This document shows, in pieces, positions 50,101-60,709 of a DNA stretch of 64,000 nucleotides (position 1 is the first letter of the stretch; the number at the start of each line of letters is the position of its first letter). The DNA is from Taeniopygia guttata (Eukaryota; Chordata; Aves; Passeriformes; Estrildidae): the NCBI RefSeq assembly GCF_048771995.1, contig NC_133063.1:10084001-10148000 (forward strand), written 5' to 3'. The notes under the pieces are model-generated. The model searched no databases and was not told the DNA's origin. It worked only from the letters and a program-made list of their open reading frames with translations. Made by a program: the position numbers and the translations under genes.

Positions 50101-53100
50101 CAGCTCCGGGACTGTCGGCTCTGGGAAACAGAAACTGGCCAGAGACACCGATCCTCCGTTCATGGCCCCAATGGTGTATAATGCGAGAGGACAAAACCCT
50201 AGATGGGAGCCCCTTTCATACGACAGTATCAGGGAACTCGGATTTTTGCAAAACAAAACGTGAATTTGGAAAAAGGAGTGAATTTTTTAAGAGCATTTTA
50301 AAAGCTACTCTAGGTTCCAAAACTTTTGTCCCTGCTGATTTGAAACATCTTTTCAGCTGTTTGCTCCCTCAATCTGAATTTAGATTGTGGGAAAGAACTT
50401 GGAAAAGGCTTGCAGGAGACCTCCTTCCAGAGATTTTGCAGAGTCCAACCCATTCCACAGATATAGAGGATGAGAAAATCACCTTAGAACATCTAGTGGG
50501 TGAGGGTGATTGGAGCCAAGCTGAGAAGCAAGCAGCAGGCATTCCCAGATCAGTGTTAGACCTGTCCAGGGATGCGGCAGAACGTGCATTTTTTAACATG
50601 CCTTCTAAAGAACCTGTCATTTCCTACACCGCTTTAAAGCAGTCTGTTGCAGAGCCGTTCATGGATTTTGTGGATTGAGTGAGAGCTTCAGTCGAGAAAA
50701 GGGTGCAAAATCCAGAGCTCCAAGATCAGCTCACACTAGAAATTGCCACCACAAATGCAAATGAAGCCTGTCAACGAGTCATCCTGGCCCTTCCAGCATC
50801 GCCTCCACCCACACTCGATCAGCTCATTGAGGAGTGCACGAGAAAAGCTACACTAATGACAGAGGACTCAGTGATAAGTCCGCGGGAAAGGGTGGTTGCT
50901 TCAGCAGCAGCAACCCCGAGGACTCCAGGGTCTGCAGGGCCTCCTCCTTCACAAGGGAGGAAAGTGAGAGCAGGGGGAATCTTTTTCCTTTATACTGGCA
51001 GAGCAAATTGTACCTTTTTCAGAGTTAGTTTACCTTGTTATATGATTTTATCTTTCTTTCAGACTAGCAGAATGTCAATTTCCACATTCCTGCTCATCGT
51101 TTGGTTCCAGAAAATGGCCATCTACCCGTCCACGGTGGATGCGTGGATTGTTCCACAGCCCAAGAAAAATGTGTGGGTCACACTCGCCCAAGCCTTGAAA
51201 CAAGATCACATGTGTTTGTCTACTGCTTCAGCAGAAAATACGATGTCCACATGTTTAGTAGGGGTTCCAAGTAAGGGGGATGAGTTCCCAATCGGTCTGA
51301 TCCGCTCGCAAAAGCAGGTGAACGAAAATAAAATACCTGAGGCGGGAGCAGAGTTCTATAGGCACCGAGGGGCTGTAGAACAAGTTAAAATACCAGTGCA
51401 AAACCCCCTCATTTTGTGGCAAAAGTGGATCCTACACTTGCCCTCTGCTGAGGGAGAGCCCCAGGAATTAGAACTCCTGGGTTCCGCAAAAGCTGAATAT
51501 TGCATTCAATTTGATTTTTTCCCAACCAAAGAAGTAAAACTTTATGAGCAAGTCAAACAGTACAAGGTAGATTTCAGGGCGGGTCAATGGTGCACAGCTG
51601 TCTATAAGCTGAAATTTGCATCCACCACTGATTTCCGTCCCCGCAAGCTGGACAAGGGAGTGTTTCTTATCTGTGGGGACAGAGCATACCCAGGAATCCC
51701 CTCTCGTCTTATCGGAGGTCCATGCACTTTCAGGCATCTGACCCTTGCTTCCCCAAACATGACCCAAATTCCAATCGGGTGAGCAAAAGGTGAGACAAAA
51801 ATTACTAAGCGAAGTGCAAGTCAATTTGATGAACATTGTGATGCAGAAATTTACCATTGGGCAAAATCCAAAAGAGTTGCCGTCTCTGTGTTTTTACCAT
51901 GGGTTGCGGCAGCAAAAGCATTGAGTGAATTAGGCAGTCTGGAATGCTGGGTGACGAAGCAGGCAAATTTAACATCAGCAGCCCTGGGTGACCTCCTAGA
52001 AGACGAGGAAATAACCAGAAAGGCTACCCTCCAAAATCGGGCAGCTATTGATTTCCTGCTGTTGGCACATGGTCATGGATGTAAAGAGTTTGATGGGTTG
52101 TGTTGTTTTGATCTGTCATCTAAAGGCCAGAGTGTCCACTCGTCCATTCAGGAAATGAGAAGCCTCATTGGGAGTGTGAAGCAAGAAAATGAGGATTGGT
52201 TTAAGGATCTGTTCAAAGACTGGGACCTTTCTGGGTGGGCAGTGTCTCTTTTAAAAGACATCTTTTACTTTCTAGCTGCACTGTTTTTAGTTTTGTTAGC
52301 ATTTGGGATTCTTAAGCGAATAATCTCCAAGGTCATCACCTCGAAGCCTAAGGCTTCCGCACCTGTTCTCATCGCTGCTGCCGACACGGAGGGCGATTGG
52401 TGGGAAGACGACAAGCAGAAAGACACCGCAGTTAGAGAGACGCAGTTTTACCTTCTCCCAAGGCACCGTTCATCTTATTAAGTAAAGAAGAGGGAGATGT
52501 TGCTATCGCGCTGGCGTGGTAGTGTGGAGGAAGGGATTTAGAAAGGCCTTGGGAATTGGAAACTGAGGCAAAGATACATTTAGGTATGAGGAAAAGATAC
52601 ATTTATGTATGCCCCATTGTTTCGGGAAAGTTTCGCTTCAGCATCTTTATGTAAACCCCCTTCTCCCCACCCCTGAGCAGTTCCCATTGGACCTGACGCC
52701 TGGGGTGGTTCTGATGAGCCCATGCTGAACACTGTCTCTATTGTTTAGACCTTATCTCTTCATTTTGCTGTATAAAACTGTATCTGGGCAGCAGCCCAGG
52801 GTCTTTTGTCCCTGCAACCGTTCAGGCAATACAATCTTTCTGGACTGCATACAACTGACCTCTCTTCGTCTCTTTATCTCGACTCCTTGCGGCGACCGAG
52901 GCGCACCGCTGCTCGGACCGTGCTAACCCAGCCGCTGCCTGGTGAGCCCAGTGCAGCGGGACCGCGGCAAACCCCAGTTCCCTGAGGGGACAGCTAGCCG
53001 GAGGGGTCCCGGGGGGCCGGGGAGGGACGGGGGACAGCCGCAAGTGACCCCCGAAAGCCGCAGATGAACTGCAGGACGAGGACGACACCAGCACCTCGAT

Positions 53101-56100
53101 GACCCAGTCACAAGACAGGCCACCAGCTGAAGTACCAGCACCAGGAGGCCTGTTGCAACTGCTTCAGGCTCCAAGGGAAGACCTCTGTCTGCTGGGGAAG
53201 GACAGAAAGCAAGGAACCCAGTTGCTGGGACTGCAGCTGGCAGCAAGGTCAGCAGCAGTCTGCTGCATGGCACCAGGCTGTGGGGAAAATGCTGCCCCTT
53301 CGCTGCCATGCTTTGGGTGGTGACCACCCAGCCTCCTGGGGAACTTGGCTTACGGCCATGCTGAACCTGTGGCTGCATATACTGTCCCAGCACTGTCCTC
53401 TGGGTCTTCACAGGCCTTCAAGTAGGAGCTCTTGAACCCCTCTGCTGCCTGGCCCAGCAATGTGTAGCCTACAGCAGATCCTTGAGACCATGTCACATAC
53501 TCAGGCTGCTCTTCTGCTAAGCCAGCCCTTCAAAGTTGCTGGAAAACTTCAGGGATGTACTGTTTCTTACCAGGTTTTGCACAATCTTCCTTTTCTTCGC
53601 TTCCTCAGCAGCTTGCGAGAGTCTCAGAGCCTTGCTGCACTGCTCTTCTGCCCAGCGGAGCTGTTGAGCCATGTCTTCACATTGCTGCTTGCTGAAAGAT
53701 CTTACAGCCAGCAGCTCACGATGAAGGCCCCTCACATCCTCTGCAAACGTGACACACAGGAACAGTCAGAGACTGCACAAGCAGAAGAATCTGCTGACCT
53801 TAAGCCCCTTCAGTTTCAGGCAAGGAGGAACCTGCCCTCAGCTCCTTCACTCCTCACAAGCCCTGCAGACAGAGCTGCCTGTGGCGCGACTGCACTGGCC
53901 AGGGCCATCAGCAGAAACAAAGCGCACGAGGCTCTCACCGAGTATCAGCTCCTTGGCCTGCCTGGCTGTGCGCACTTGGGCTTCCAGGCAGCTCCTGGCC
54001 GTCTCCAGCTCCGATACGTGCTGCTGAGCCTCCAGCAGGCTGCTTTGCAGGCTCTCCTTCTCTGACCTGCAAGTTGTGAAGATGGAGAGCAATAGTTCCT
54101 GGCACACAGGGCCAGTTTCTCCAGTGTGGCACATCTTAAGATGTGCCTTAAGATCCCTGTACCTTAGGCTGGAAAACAGCTTGCATGGAAGCTCAGATAA
54201 AGCAGGACAATTTTACCACTTCAAATAGCAGAGCAGGCCCCTCCAGGTGACTGGGAAGCCTTGCCTCGTGTCCTAGGCCAGCACAGAAAGCCCAGCTGAG
54301 TTTGAGCTCAATGGACAAAGCTCAAATTGCTGTTGCCTGACTTATCACACACGGGTGGCTGTGCCCACAAAGTCTCTGCAAATGAGCAAAAGGCCAGCCG
54401 CTGCTCACAGCCCTGAGCTCATCAGCACTTCCAAGTCACTCTGCAGGGGGACAGAACAGCGTTCTCCTGGCTGGCCCGTCAATGTTTCATGCTATTCCTC
54501 ATGTGCATATAGGTACTTGGCTTGCCAGGAACTCTCTAAGGAAAAGGGACTAAAGGAATTCACCAAACGATAGAGTGAAACCTCCAGCTTCTAGCAGCAT
54601 GAGTAGGAATCCTGAACTAGGTTTTTATCTGAACAAGAACTGTCTAGGAAAAGGAGAGACACACAGCCATCCTGCCATTTAAATCATTGGAAGATCATGA
54701 ACAAGAACACTTGCTACCTTTCTTTATGGCTAACTACGCCAGCAGTGCCCAAGTGATTTGGCACTCTTTAAAAAAAGGAAGAGGCACCAGCCAAAGGGAC
54801 CTTGACAGGTTACAGAAGTGGGTGGACAAGTGGGCAAGTATCAGTGCTCAGCAAGGATCCCTAGAGACTGTAGAGACTGCTGCTGCTGTTGCTGCTGCTA
54901 TTAAGCTACTCTAGGTACCGCATCCTACTCCACAAGAGTGAGCTCTCAAGGGTTGCAAAATTTGCAGCATGACCCTCCATCTTCAGCTGAAGGGTCAGCA
55001 CCCGACTGACAGCATTCACATGTAAGAGCCTTGAATTTTGAAAATTCCCCGTCAAACTATTTGGCAAGGAAAAACTGATGTTCAGATGCAACAAAGGAGA
55101 AAGCAAAACCAGAGGGAAACTTCCGATTTCAGGAAACATCTGCACCGTTTCCCTTGTACTCAAGTCAGTGCCAAGTTGGTTTGCTTTGCACTTGTCACAG
55201 GAATGTGCAAGAGGTCCCAAGCAGGTGCCCAAAAGAGCGTGGAGAGCTTGAGTTGGCAGAAAAATAACATTCAGATCAGAGTGTCGTTTTCTTTTTTCTC
55301 ATGTCTCTTTTCCTCCCCGTCTGAGAAACATCAGGAGAGCACACAGGAGGCGGTAAATCCTGACTGGTGGTAATGCTCACCACTTTTGTAATTACAGACT
55401 TTCAATAATGTCCCACCCTGGGTCTCCTCCCTGCCTTTACCTGGCTTCTGCCAGCTGCTCTGAAACGCCCCGTAGGTCCCGCTCCGTGGCTCTCAGTCGG
55501 GCTTCCAGGGCAGCGTTCTCTTTCACCAGCGCCGCCTTCTCTCTGCACACCTGGGACAGTGTCTGCCCTGGGAGAGAGAACTCCTGCCGCAGCTTCTCCA
55601 GGCCCCTGTGGGCTGGCCGCTGCGGGCGGCAAACCTGAAAGTGGGGGCAGCATTTTTCAAGTGGAACAACAACAACAGCAACAACACAGGCTCGGTCCTA
55701 GCTTGCTGCCAGAAGCAGCATTCGGCGGGGGGGGGGGTCTGGCTAGGACAAATCCCTCTCCCCACAAGTGCTGCCTAGGAGGAAGGTGAGCGTACCTTTG
55801 GTGCCACCAGAGGAAACGCTTCCTGCAGTAGATCCCTCTGAGGCGGCGTTTCCACCGGGGTCAGTTCTGCCACTTCAAACACCCTCTCTAGTGAGGAGTG
55901 GCACTTTCTCTCAGATGCAGCCAACTCCTTCCATCTGCAACAAGGGGACAGACAAACAAGCCTTTAAGTGCAACACAGTCGCCTTGCAAAACCAGCACTA
56001 CATACCATGCCCCACATAAGGCATCTCAGGCCCTTCCAACAGCCCTCTGCTTCCACCTCAAGAGATGGCTGCAATTCCCTCCCTAGACCTGCATCTCTCT

Positions 56101-58931
56101 TTGTCATTCCTTCAGGTGAAAGAGTCGCCACTGAGGAAGTCAAACAAGCTTCCACAAGCCACAGAACACTTCCAGAAAGCTCAGGTACTCTCAGCATAAC
56201 AGCTTTCCTGCCTGCTAGGCCCAACACTCCTTTCTGATGCAGTGGGCACTGGACTTGCAAAAGCTTTTCTTTGGCTAAGACACGCTTGCTAAGTCTAAAT
56301 GAGCAGTCCCACAATTGCTCCTGCTTTCACTAGCGAAACAAAGAATGAGCCTGCAAGTTACAGCTTGGGGAGGAGGTGGGTACGATTTTCCCGTTCAATA
56401 AGCAAAGGATCCCAAGATGGTTTAGGCTGGCAGGGACCCCAGGAAGCCTCTAGCCCAGAGTTCACCTCCAAGCAATTGGGGTCAGCATCTGGCCAGGCTG
56501 CTCAAGTCTCTATCCACCTGGGGCTTCCAAATTTCAAGGGTGGAATCTGCACATGCTCTCTGAGGCACTTGTTCTGCTGCATGGTTGTCTTTGCAGGTCA
56601 GTGCTTTGCTGTCCTTAAGCCCAGCCTGAACCTCCCTTGCTTTTACGCTGCTCTAGTTCAGAATGCTTTTTGTCAAGGTTCGAGAAGCGAGTCCCAGGAA
56701 GCAGCTTTGCTCTAGGTCGGTCTGCAGCCAGACCTGCCCTGGGCTGCCTTCTCCCGTCTGTGCTGAGCAAGTCAAATAGTGAAAAGCCAAATTTGTTCTT
56801 TGGTCCTGGACCTCCTAAAGCCCAGCAAGGCCCACCCCTGCTCAGAGAAAGTGAGAAAGCTTAACACGCACCTCAGCTCCCGGGCGCCGCGCACTCTAGC
56901 CGTGCTCTCGTGCCATTCCGCCTTTCCTGCCTGGACCGAGGAGTCCCGACTGGCGAGAACTTCTCCTAGCGGGACCTGCAAGGAATGGGCAGGGAAAAAG
57001 CACAAAGCAGCAATGAGGAGGAGAGAAGTTGGCTCCTGACAGCTGGCAGAAGCAGCAAGCAGAGACACAGCTCACCTGAAGGCAAAATCTATTGTGTGGG
57101 GCCGTTTAGGCGGTGTTTAGGTGGTGTTTATGTCCCAACTAACTCATGAGTTGCTCTGGAAATGTCTGAGGAGAAGCAGGGAACATTTCCCTGCCCAGCT
57201 CTGGTCAACTGGCTTCCCCTCAGGATTTCAGGCCTTGGAGAGCAGCCAATAGGAACTGCATTCCAGCCCTTCACAGACAGACCTTGTCTCTGCCATGCAG
57301 AGCTGCTCAGAATTCTTCTCAGCAAACTTGGGTCACGTCAAAGTTTAGGGTGTAGCTGCAGTAGTGACTGCAGCTACTTAGATAGGCCATGGAGAGGGGT
57401 AGGTCCCTGCAGGCAACAGTGGCTCCTCCATACCCCACAGGCCTGTGAACTGCGCCTTAGTACCTCTCCCTCTGCTGCCAGCAGGGAGCCCGCACAGACT
57501 CTGCACAAAGGGGCTGACTTTCACACCAGTGGCACTAAAGGGCATTGTGCTACCGCTTATCTCACAGCACGGGAAGTTCAGAGACCCTGAGAGTGCCAGG
57601 AAAATGACGCCTGCATATGAAAGTTCAGATCCCATTTCCCACACGTCAGTGGCTGAGCTGAAGAGCTAGGTCATGGCAGGACTCCAGCCCACATCAGCCA
57701 TCTTCAGCCACTGAGGACAAGTGCTGCCTGCTCAGAAACTTGCATGCAGCTCTGCACTGCACCACAGCTTTGCACTGAAGGAGCTATTTCAGCCTGCCTA
57801 CAATCAGCATGCAGCCTCCTGTCTGCAGAGCTTGACTTTCATTAGTGAAAACCTCTTCAGTGGAAAAGGAGGAAACGGATGGAATCCTTTTGGGAGTGTT
57901 CCTGCACACATTGACTTTGGGGACTTTCTTTTGGCCTGCCAGGCTGGTGCTCTACTGCAACAGGCCAAGGCCACAGCTTTCTCCACAATCCTCAGACACC
58001 AGGAATGCCAAGGGTGCCCGTCCCACTCACCGAAGTGCGCACTTGACTCCTTCCTCCTCGGAGTCGACCTGCCGGGAAGAAGGGAAAATGAACCAGGGGC
58101 TGTTAGAAATCTCTCTGTGCTGAGGAGTCCCACAGAGCAAGTCCAGCCAAGCGGAGAGCGTTTTCCTTTCACAACATCCCTCTGGGAGCAACACTTTTTT
58201 AGCACAGCCAGCGAGACTGCAGGCCACTAACCTAGGCTGTGTCTACCTTTTGCTCAGCTTTGCCACTAAGGAACCAGAAACTTGGCCGAGAAGTTGCAAA
58301 TTCTTCCTTAGCAGTCCCTGCCTGCATTGGAGCCTGTTGTCCAGCCTGCAGCTAAAGCAGCTGTTTTCTCCTCTCTTTCCTGGACTTGCTTTTTCTTTTT
58401 GTAAATTGCACGCAGCATGTCCCACGCGGTTGCTGTAAACAATTGCCCACCAAAGCTCCCACCAAACCCCTCTTAGCACTTGCAGTTCTGTTGGGACACA
58501 GCACAGGCCCAGCTCCGAGCTTCAGGAGCACGCACCAGCTGCTCGGCACTTTGCCCTTCAGCGCAAAGCCAATCCCTCTTGTAGCACACACTGGAGTTGC
58601 ACTTAGACAGGCACATCCTTAAAGGATGGAATGCAGAAAAAATGCTGCTTTTCCTCAGTTCTGGAGAGAACCAAACCGTTTTTAGAAGGACGCCTGCAAA
58701 TCTCGCCCAGTCTGCATTTGGAAGTTCCCACACCCTGCTAGGCCAGAGACAGCCCCTTTTTAGGCGAAGCTGTTGACAGGAGCTTCACCAAACAGATGGC
58801 ATCTTTATGCCATTTTTGTTTCAATGTGCTGCCCCAAGGAAAAACTTGGATTTACCAGTCAACAGACGAAAAGCTTTCCGAGGAGCCACCAATGAAAAGG
58901 CGCTGCTGACTGCTCTACGGATTCGCTCCAT
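37305..58931 (-). CDS. K2: putative coiled-coil plus PAK-like kinase gene, 19 exons, 709 codons
   Basis: Exons 5'->3': 58931-58856, 58068-58031, 56975-56872, 55934-55796, 55634-55441, 54066-53939, 53740-53571, 47929-47858, 47532-47410, 47123-46998, 46421-46280, 44110-44047, 43241-43193, 41875-41766, 40998-40881, 40075-39976, 39547-39351, 39019-38885, 37349-37305. Every junction keeps phase and the sum is 2,130 nt with one terminal TGA. The N-terminal module (residues 1-38) matches K1 in exon lengths. Residues 39-390 are mostly coiled coil, and the kinase domain starts near 448 with Lys479, Asp568 (HRD) and Asp586 (DFG). The first two exons and kinase exons are paralogous to K1; the middle is not. 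The chain is inferred without transcripts. Several exons, chiefly 47,929-47,858 with a weak donor, could be wrong. Confidence 0.62.
38310..38715 (+). mobile_element. CR1 LINE fragment (3' region)
   Basis: Plus-strand text such as TTTAGCCTGGAGAAGAGCAAGCC, AGGATGGGGACATAGCTTTTAG and CAGGCTGCCCAGAGAGCTGG is the conserved CR1 3' region. It lies in the last intron of K2, antisense to the gene. Confidence 0.85.
41100..41765. other. K2 intron
   Basis: Intron between kinase exons 3 and 4 of K2. No repeat or second gene recognised. The other large K2 introns (41,876-43,192, 44,111-46,279, 54,067-55,440, 56,976-58,030) are likewise without supported genes apart from the repeats listed. Confidence 0.5.
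42726..42753. repeat. (TG)n/(CGTG)n simple repeat
   Basis: Short run of TGTG and CGTG units in a K2 intron. Confidence 0.85.
46998..47929 (-). CDS. Coiled-coil exons of K2 between ERV-B and the kinase
   Basis: 47,929-47,858 (72 nt, [18 protein letters not shown]), 47,532-47,410 (123 nt, [19 protein letters not shown]) and 47,123-46,998 (126 nt, [19 protein letters not shown]) are all phase 0-0 and strongly helical. The first has a weak donor (gtacag). The frame beyond it reaches a TAA soon after, so its use depends on that donor. Family uncertain: rootletin-like or another coiled-coil protein. Confidence 0.6.
48225..48789 (+). repeat. ERV-B 5' LTR
   Basis: 565 bp, TGTTGCTATT...AAAGCCGCA, with TATA element TATAAAA near 48,499. 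Followed two bases later by the primer site. Confidence 0.9.
48792..48809 (+). other. ERV-B primer binding site, tRNA-Lys type
   Basis: TGGTGCCCAACGTGGGGC. It is identical to the ERV-A site except for C to T at a CpG. Confidence 0.85.
49331..51060 (+). pseudogene. gag: ERV-B gag with frameshift and stop
   Basis: Begins MGVTLTT like ERV-A. A 7-base insertion near 50,240 shifts the frame. In the shifted frame a TGA at 50,676-50,678 replaces a CGA present in ERV-A (C to T at a CpG) in the major homology region. The zinc knuckle, protease and pol are missing at the same point as in ERV-A, about 50,930-51,060. Confidence 0.88.
51072..52481 (+). pseudogene. env: ERV-B env with one internal stop, membrane anchor intact
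   Basis: Follows the splice acceptor TTTCTTTCAG (about 51,053-51,062). The frame is open to TGA at 51,780-51,782, where ERV-A has CGA. It is open again through the transmembrane subunit, with [13 protein letters not shown] (CX6CC), an anchor and a tail to 52,481. Relative to ERV-A it has an extra in-frame segment of about 13 codons near 51,340-51,390 in the surface subunit. Confidence 0.86.
52498..53062 (+). repeat. ERV-B 3' LTR
   Basis: 565 bp, preceded by polypurine tract AAAGAAGAGGGAGA (52,484-52,497). It ends AAAGCCGCA at the target duplication. Confidence 0.9.
53571..56975 (-). CDS. Rootletin/CEP250-like coiled-coil exons of K2
   Basis: Five exons with clean splice sites and matching phases: 56,975-56,872 (104 nt), 55,934-55,796 (139), 55,634-55,441 (194), 54,066-53,939 (128) and 53,740-53,571 (170). 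The text is heptad-like, for example [38 protein letters not shown] and [20 protein letters not shown]. The wording [14 protein letters not shown] resembles the centrosomal linker proteins rootletin (CROCC) and CEP250; this family assignment is from memory. Only a small part of such a protein, which is normally around 2,000 residues, is present. Confidence 0.65.
54878..54902. repeat. Short (GCT)n run
   Basis: About eight GCT/GTT units. It sits at the end of a plus-strand open frame (54,687-54,914), for which I found no support as a gene. Confidence 0.7.
56410..56640 (-). mobile_element. CR1 LINE 3' fragment
   Basis: Text such as CAAGATGGTTTAGGCTGGCAGGGACCCC and CCAGGCTGCTCAAG is the reverse complement of the CR1 3' region, so the sense strand is minus. 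It lies in a K2 intron. Confidence 0.75.
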
Positions 58932-59520
58932 GGTTTGAGCAGTGCTGCTCAAGTCCGTAGGCCAGGGGAACAAAAAAAAGGAAACAAACCCCCTCTTGCA
59001 CAAGTCCTCAGACACTGCAAGGAAAAAAAGGGGAGAAACAGGACACTTGCACAACTCCACAAACTGTGCAAGAAACTACAGACACAAAAGGACACCTGCT
59101 GTAATCTGAGAACAGCACAGCTGAGGTGATCCTCCTGCAATGAGCGTGCCAAGAGCTGCTCTGGACGCTGAGGCCTTGCAGGCACCAGGAGAACCTCCTG
59201 CTGAAAGCGCTGTGACCTGGCAGCCCTCTGCTGACATCACAATAGCAGCCGTTCCAGGTTGCTCTGTGGATTCATGCATAGCAAACAAACCTTCTCTGCA
59301 GCTGACAGAAAAGAAAAGCCTGGAAAGATCTCCTCTGCCCCAAAGCAGCACAAAAGCCCCTTGCAGTCCATAAGCCACAGCTCAAAGGAAGCAAGAGTAA
59401 CACAAAACGGGCACCAGGCCCATACACCCTGTACGCCAAGCTGAACACTGAGAGAGAACCAGGATGTGAGGAAACCAAAGGCAGCGGGCCCTTTTGGCCA
59501 GCAGTGCTTCTGACTAAAGC
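57375..59520. repeat. Diverged copy of the K0/K1 5' half, around the K2 start
   Basis: Scattered but collinear similarity to 60-2,640 and 21,236-23,820, for example GTGCTGCCTGCTCAGAAACTTGCA (57,720) against the same phrase at 410 and 21,587. The two coding exons are conserved in length and splice sites. The acidic exon is not recognisable here. Confidence 0.75.
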
Positions 59521-60129
59521 CAATTTTAAATTTGCTTTTAAATCCTCTGGATGAAATTGTGCTTTGCTTCTTTTGCTAATATCCCGGAGAGTTCCCTAAA
59601 CTGGAATGCCTGTCATTCCTGCCCATTTACTGCATGGCTAACATCAACCAGCACATTGTAGGGCTTGCTGAAGGAAGAAGAACACCTAGGTGGGGAGAAA
59701 AACCAAGTAACCAACCTGCTGCACATACAGCACACTGCTGCTGCACAATCCCAGCACCTCCAAGAAGCCTTTGGGGTCTGTGACTCACTTCTGGCAACTT
59801 CCTTGGGCACACATTGGAGAGTCACAGAGATCTGACTCTAATGGACGCACAGAAAGAAGGAAAAGGAAATCAAATCCCAGTGCGGGGCAACATAGAAGCT
59901 GCTGTGGGGAGGAAATCAGTGCAGCAAAATGGGCAAGTCCCACCTAAAAGGGAGGAGACCATGAGGCAGAGAGCAAAGAGCTCAGCCAGTGGGCACACCT
60001 TAGGAAGGCAGGCTCAGGGAAACAGAGCAACCACAAGCCTTCGAAAGCTCAGAAGCTTCCTTCCAGGCTGCATATTGTCCTGATGAAAATTCCCTCTGTG
60101 TGTCCGACTGAAAGTCAGGACTGTTGCCG

Positions 60130-60430
60130 TGAGAGGAGGGAGGGAGAGGCGGCGGCTTTGCGAGGCTCAGTTCGCGCGGGAACAGATGAAATGGCGACAC
60201 GGGGCTCGGGTGCAAACACGTGTTCACTGTGGGAGCGTGTCCCGAGACCCCGGGGTACCGAGCGGGGCTCGGGTATAGCCCGTGCCGGGGGCGGGGGGGA
60301 AGCTGAGCCGCGGCCAACGGGACGGGAGGCAGGGGACAGGGGCAGGGAAACCCCGGGGGCTGCAACGGGAAAGCCGCGGGGAGGGGCAGGGACGGCCCGC
60401 CTGGTGAGGGGAAAGGCGGGGGGGCGGGGG
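60130..60430. promoter_or_regulatory. CpG-rich stretch, candidate K2 promoter
   Basis: About 300 bp with very high G+C and many CpGs (GGCGGCGG, TTCGCGCGGG, GAGCCGCGGCC), lying 1.2 kb upstream of the K2 ATG on the minus strand. In vertebrates such islands often mark promoters. The neighbouring X-type LTR repeat is an alternative source. 59,530-60,130 shows nothing recognisable. Confidence 0.45.
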
Positions 60431-60709
60431 ACCATGCTGTGAAAGTCCTTGTGGGTCTCCAGAAGCAGCCAGCTGGGTAGCAGCCGTATGAGGAAAGGAG
60501 CAGGGAGGGCAGCATGGCCTGGCTGGAAGATGCCCAGGCCTTATGCTCATTCGGAAATGCCAGCCAGCCCATGACTCAGATTTCTGATCCTCCCTCAGAC
60601 CATCATGTGCACAGCAGTGGTTGCAGAGTTGGTGAAGTCCAGCAGCACCTGGGAAAAGAGAAGCTGCAGATAATCCCTGGAAACAAATACCTGCTCCAGC
60701 AGGAGCAGT

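Larger units (their letters stand above)
48225..53062 (+). mobile_element. ERV-B: second copy of the pol-less gag-env class II ERV, decayed
   Basis: 4,838 bp, same layout and same gag-to-env junction as ERV-A. Left flank GATGGA (48,219-48,224) and right flank GATGAA (53,063-53,068) are a 6-bp duplication with one change. The LTRs are 565 bp each and differ at about nine sites, so this insertion is older than ERV-A. It lies antisense in the K2 intron between exons 53,740-53,571 and 47,929-47,858. Different flanks and orientation show that it is a separate insertion, not a copy made with ERV-A by duplication. Confidence 0.92.

Noticed and set aside
53063-53323. Plus-strand open frame with acidic start just right of ERV-B
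   Set aside because: No start, splice partner or homologue seen; it lies in a K2 intron. Noted only as unexplained.
54687-54914. Plus-strand open frame containing [14 protein letters not shown]
   Set aside because: Slight likeness to a LINE reverse transcriptase segment but too short and decayed to assign; the end is a GCT repeat.
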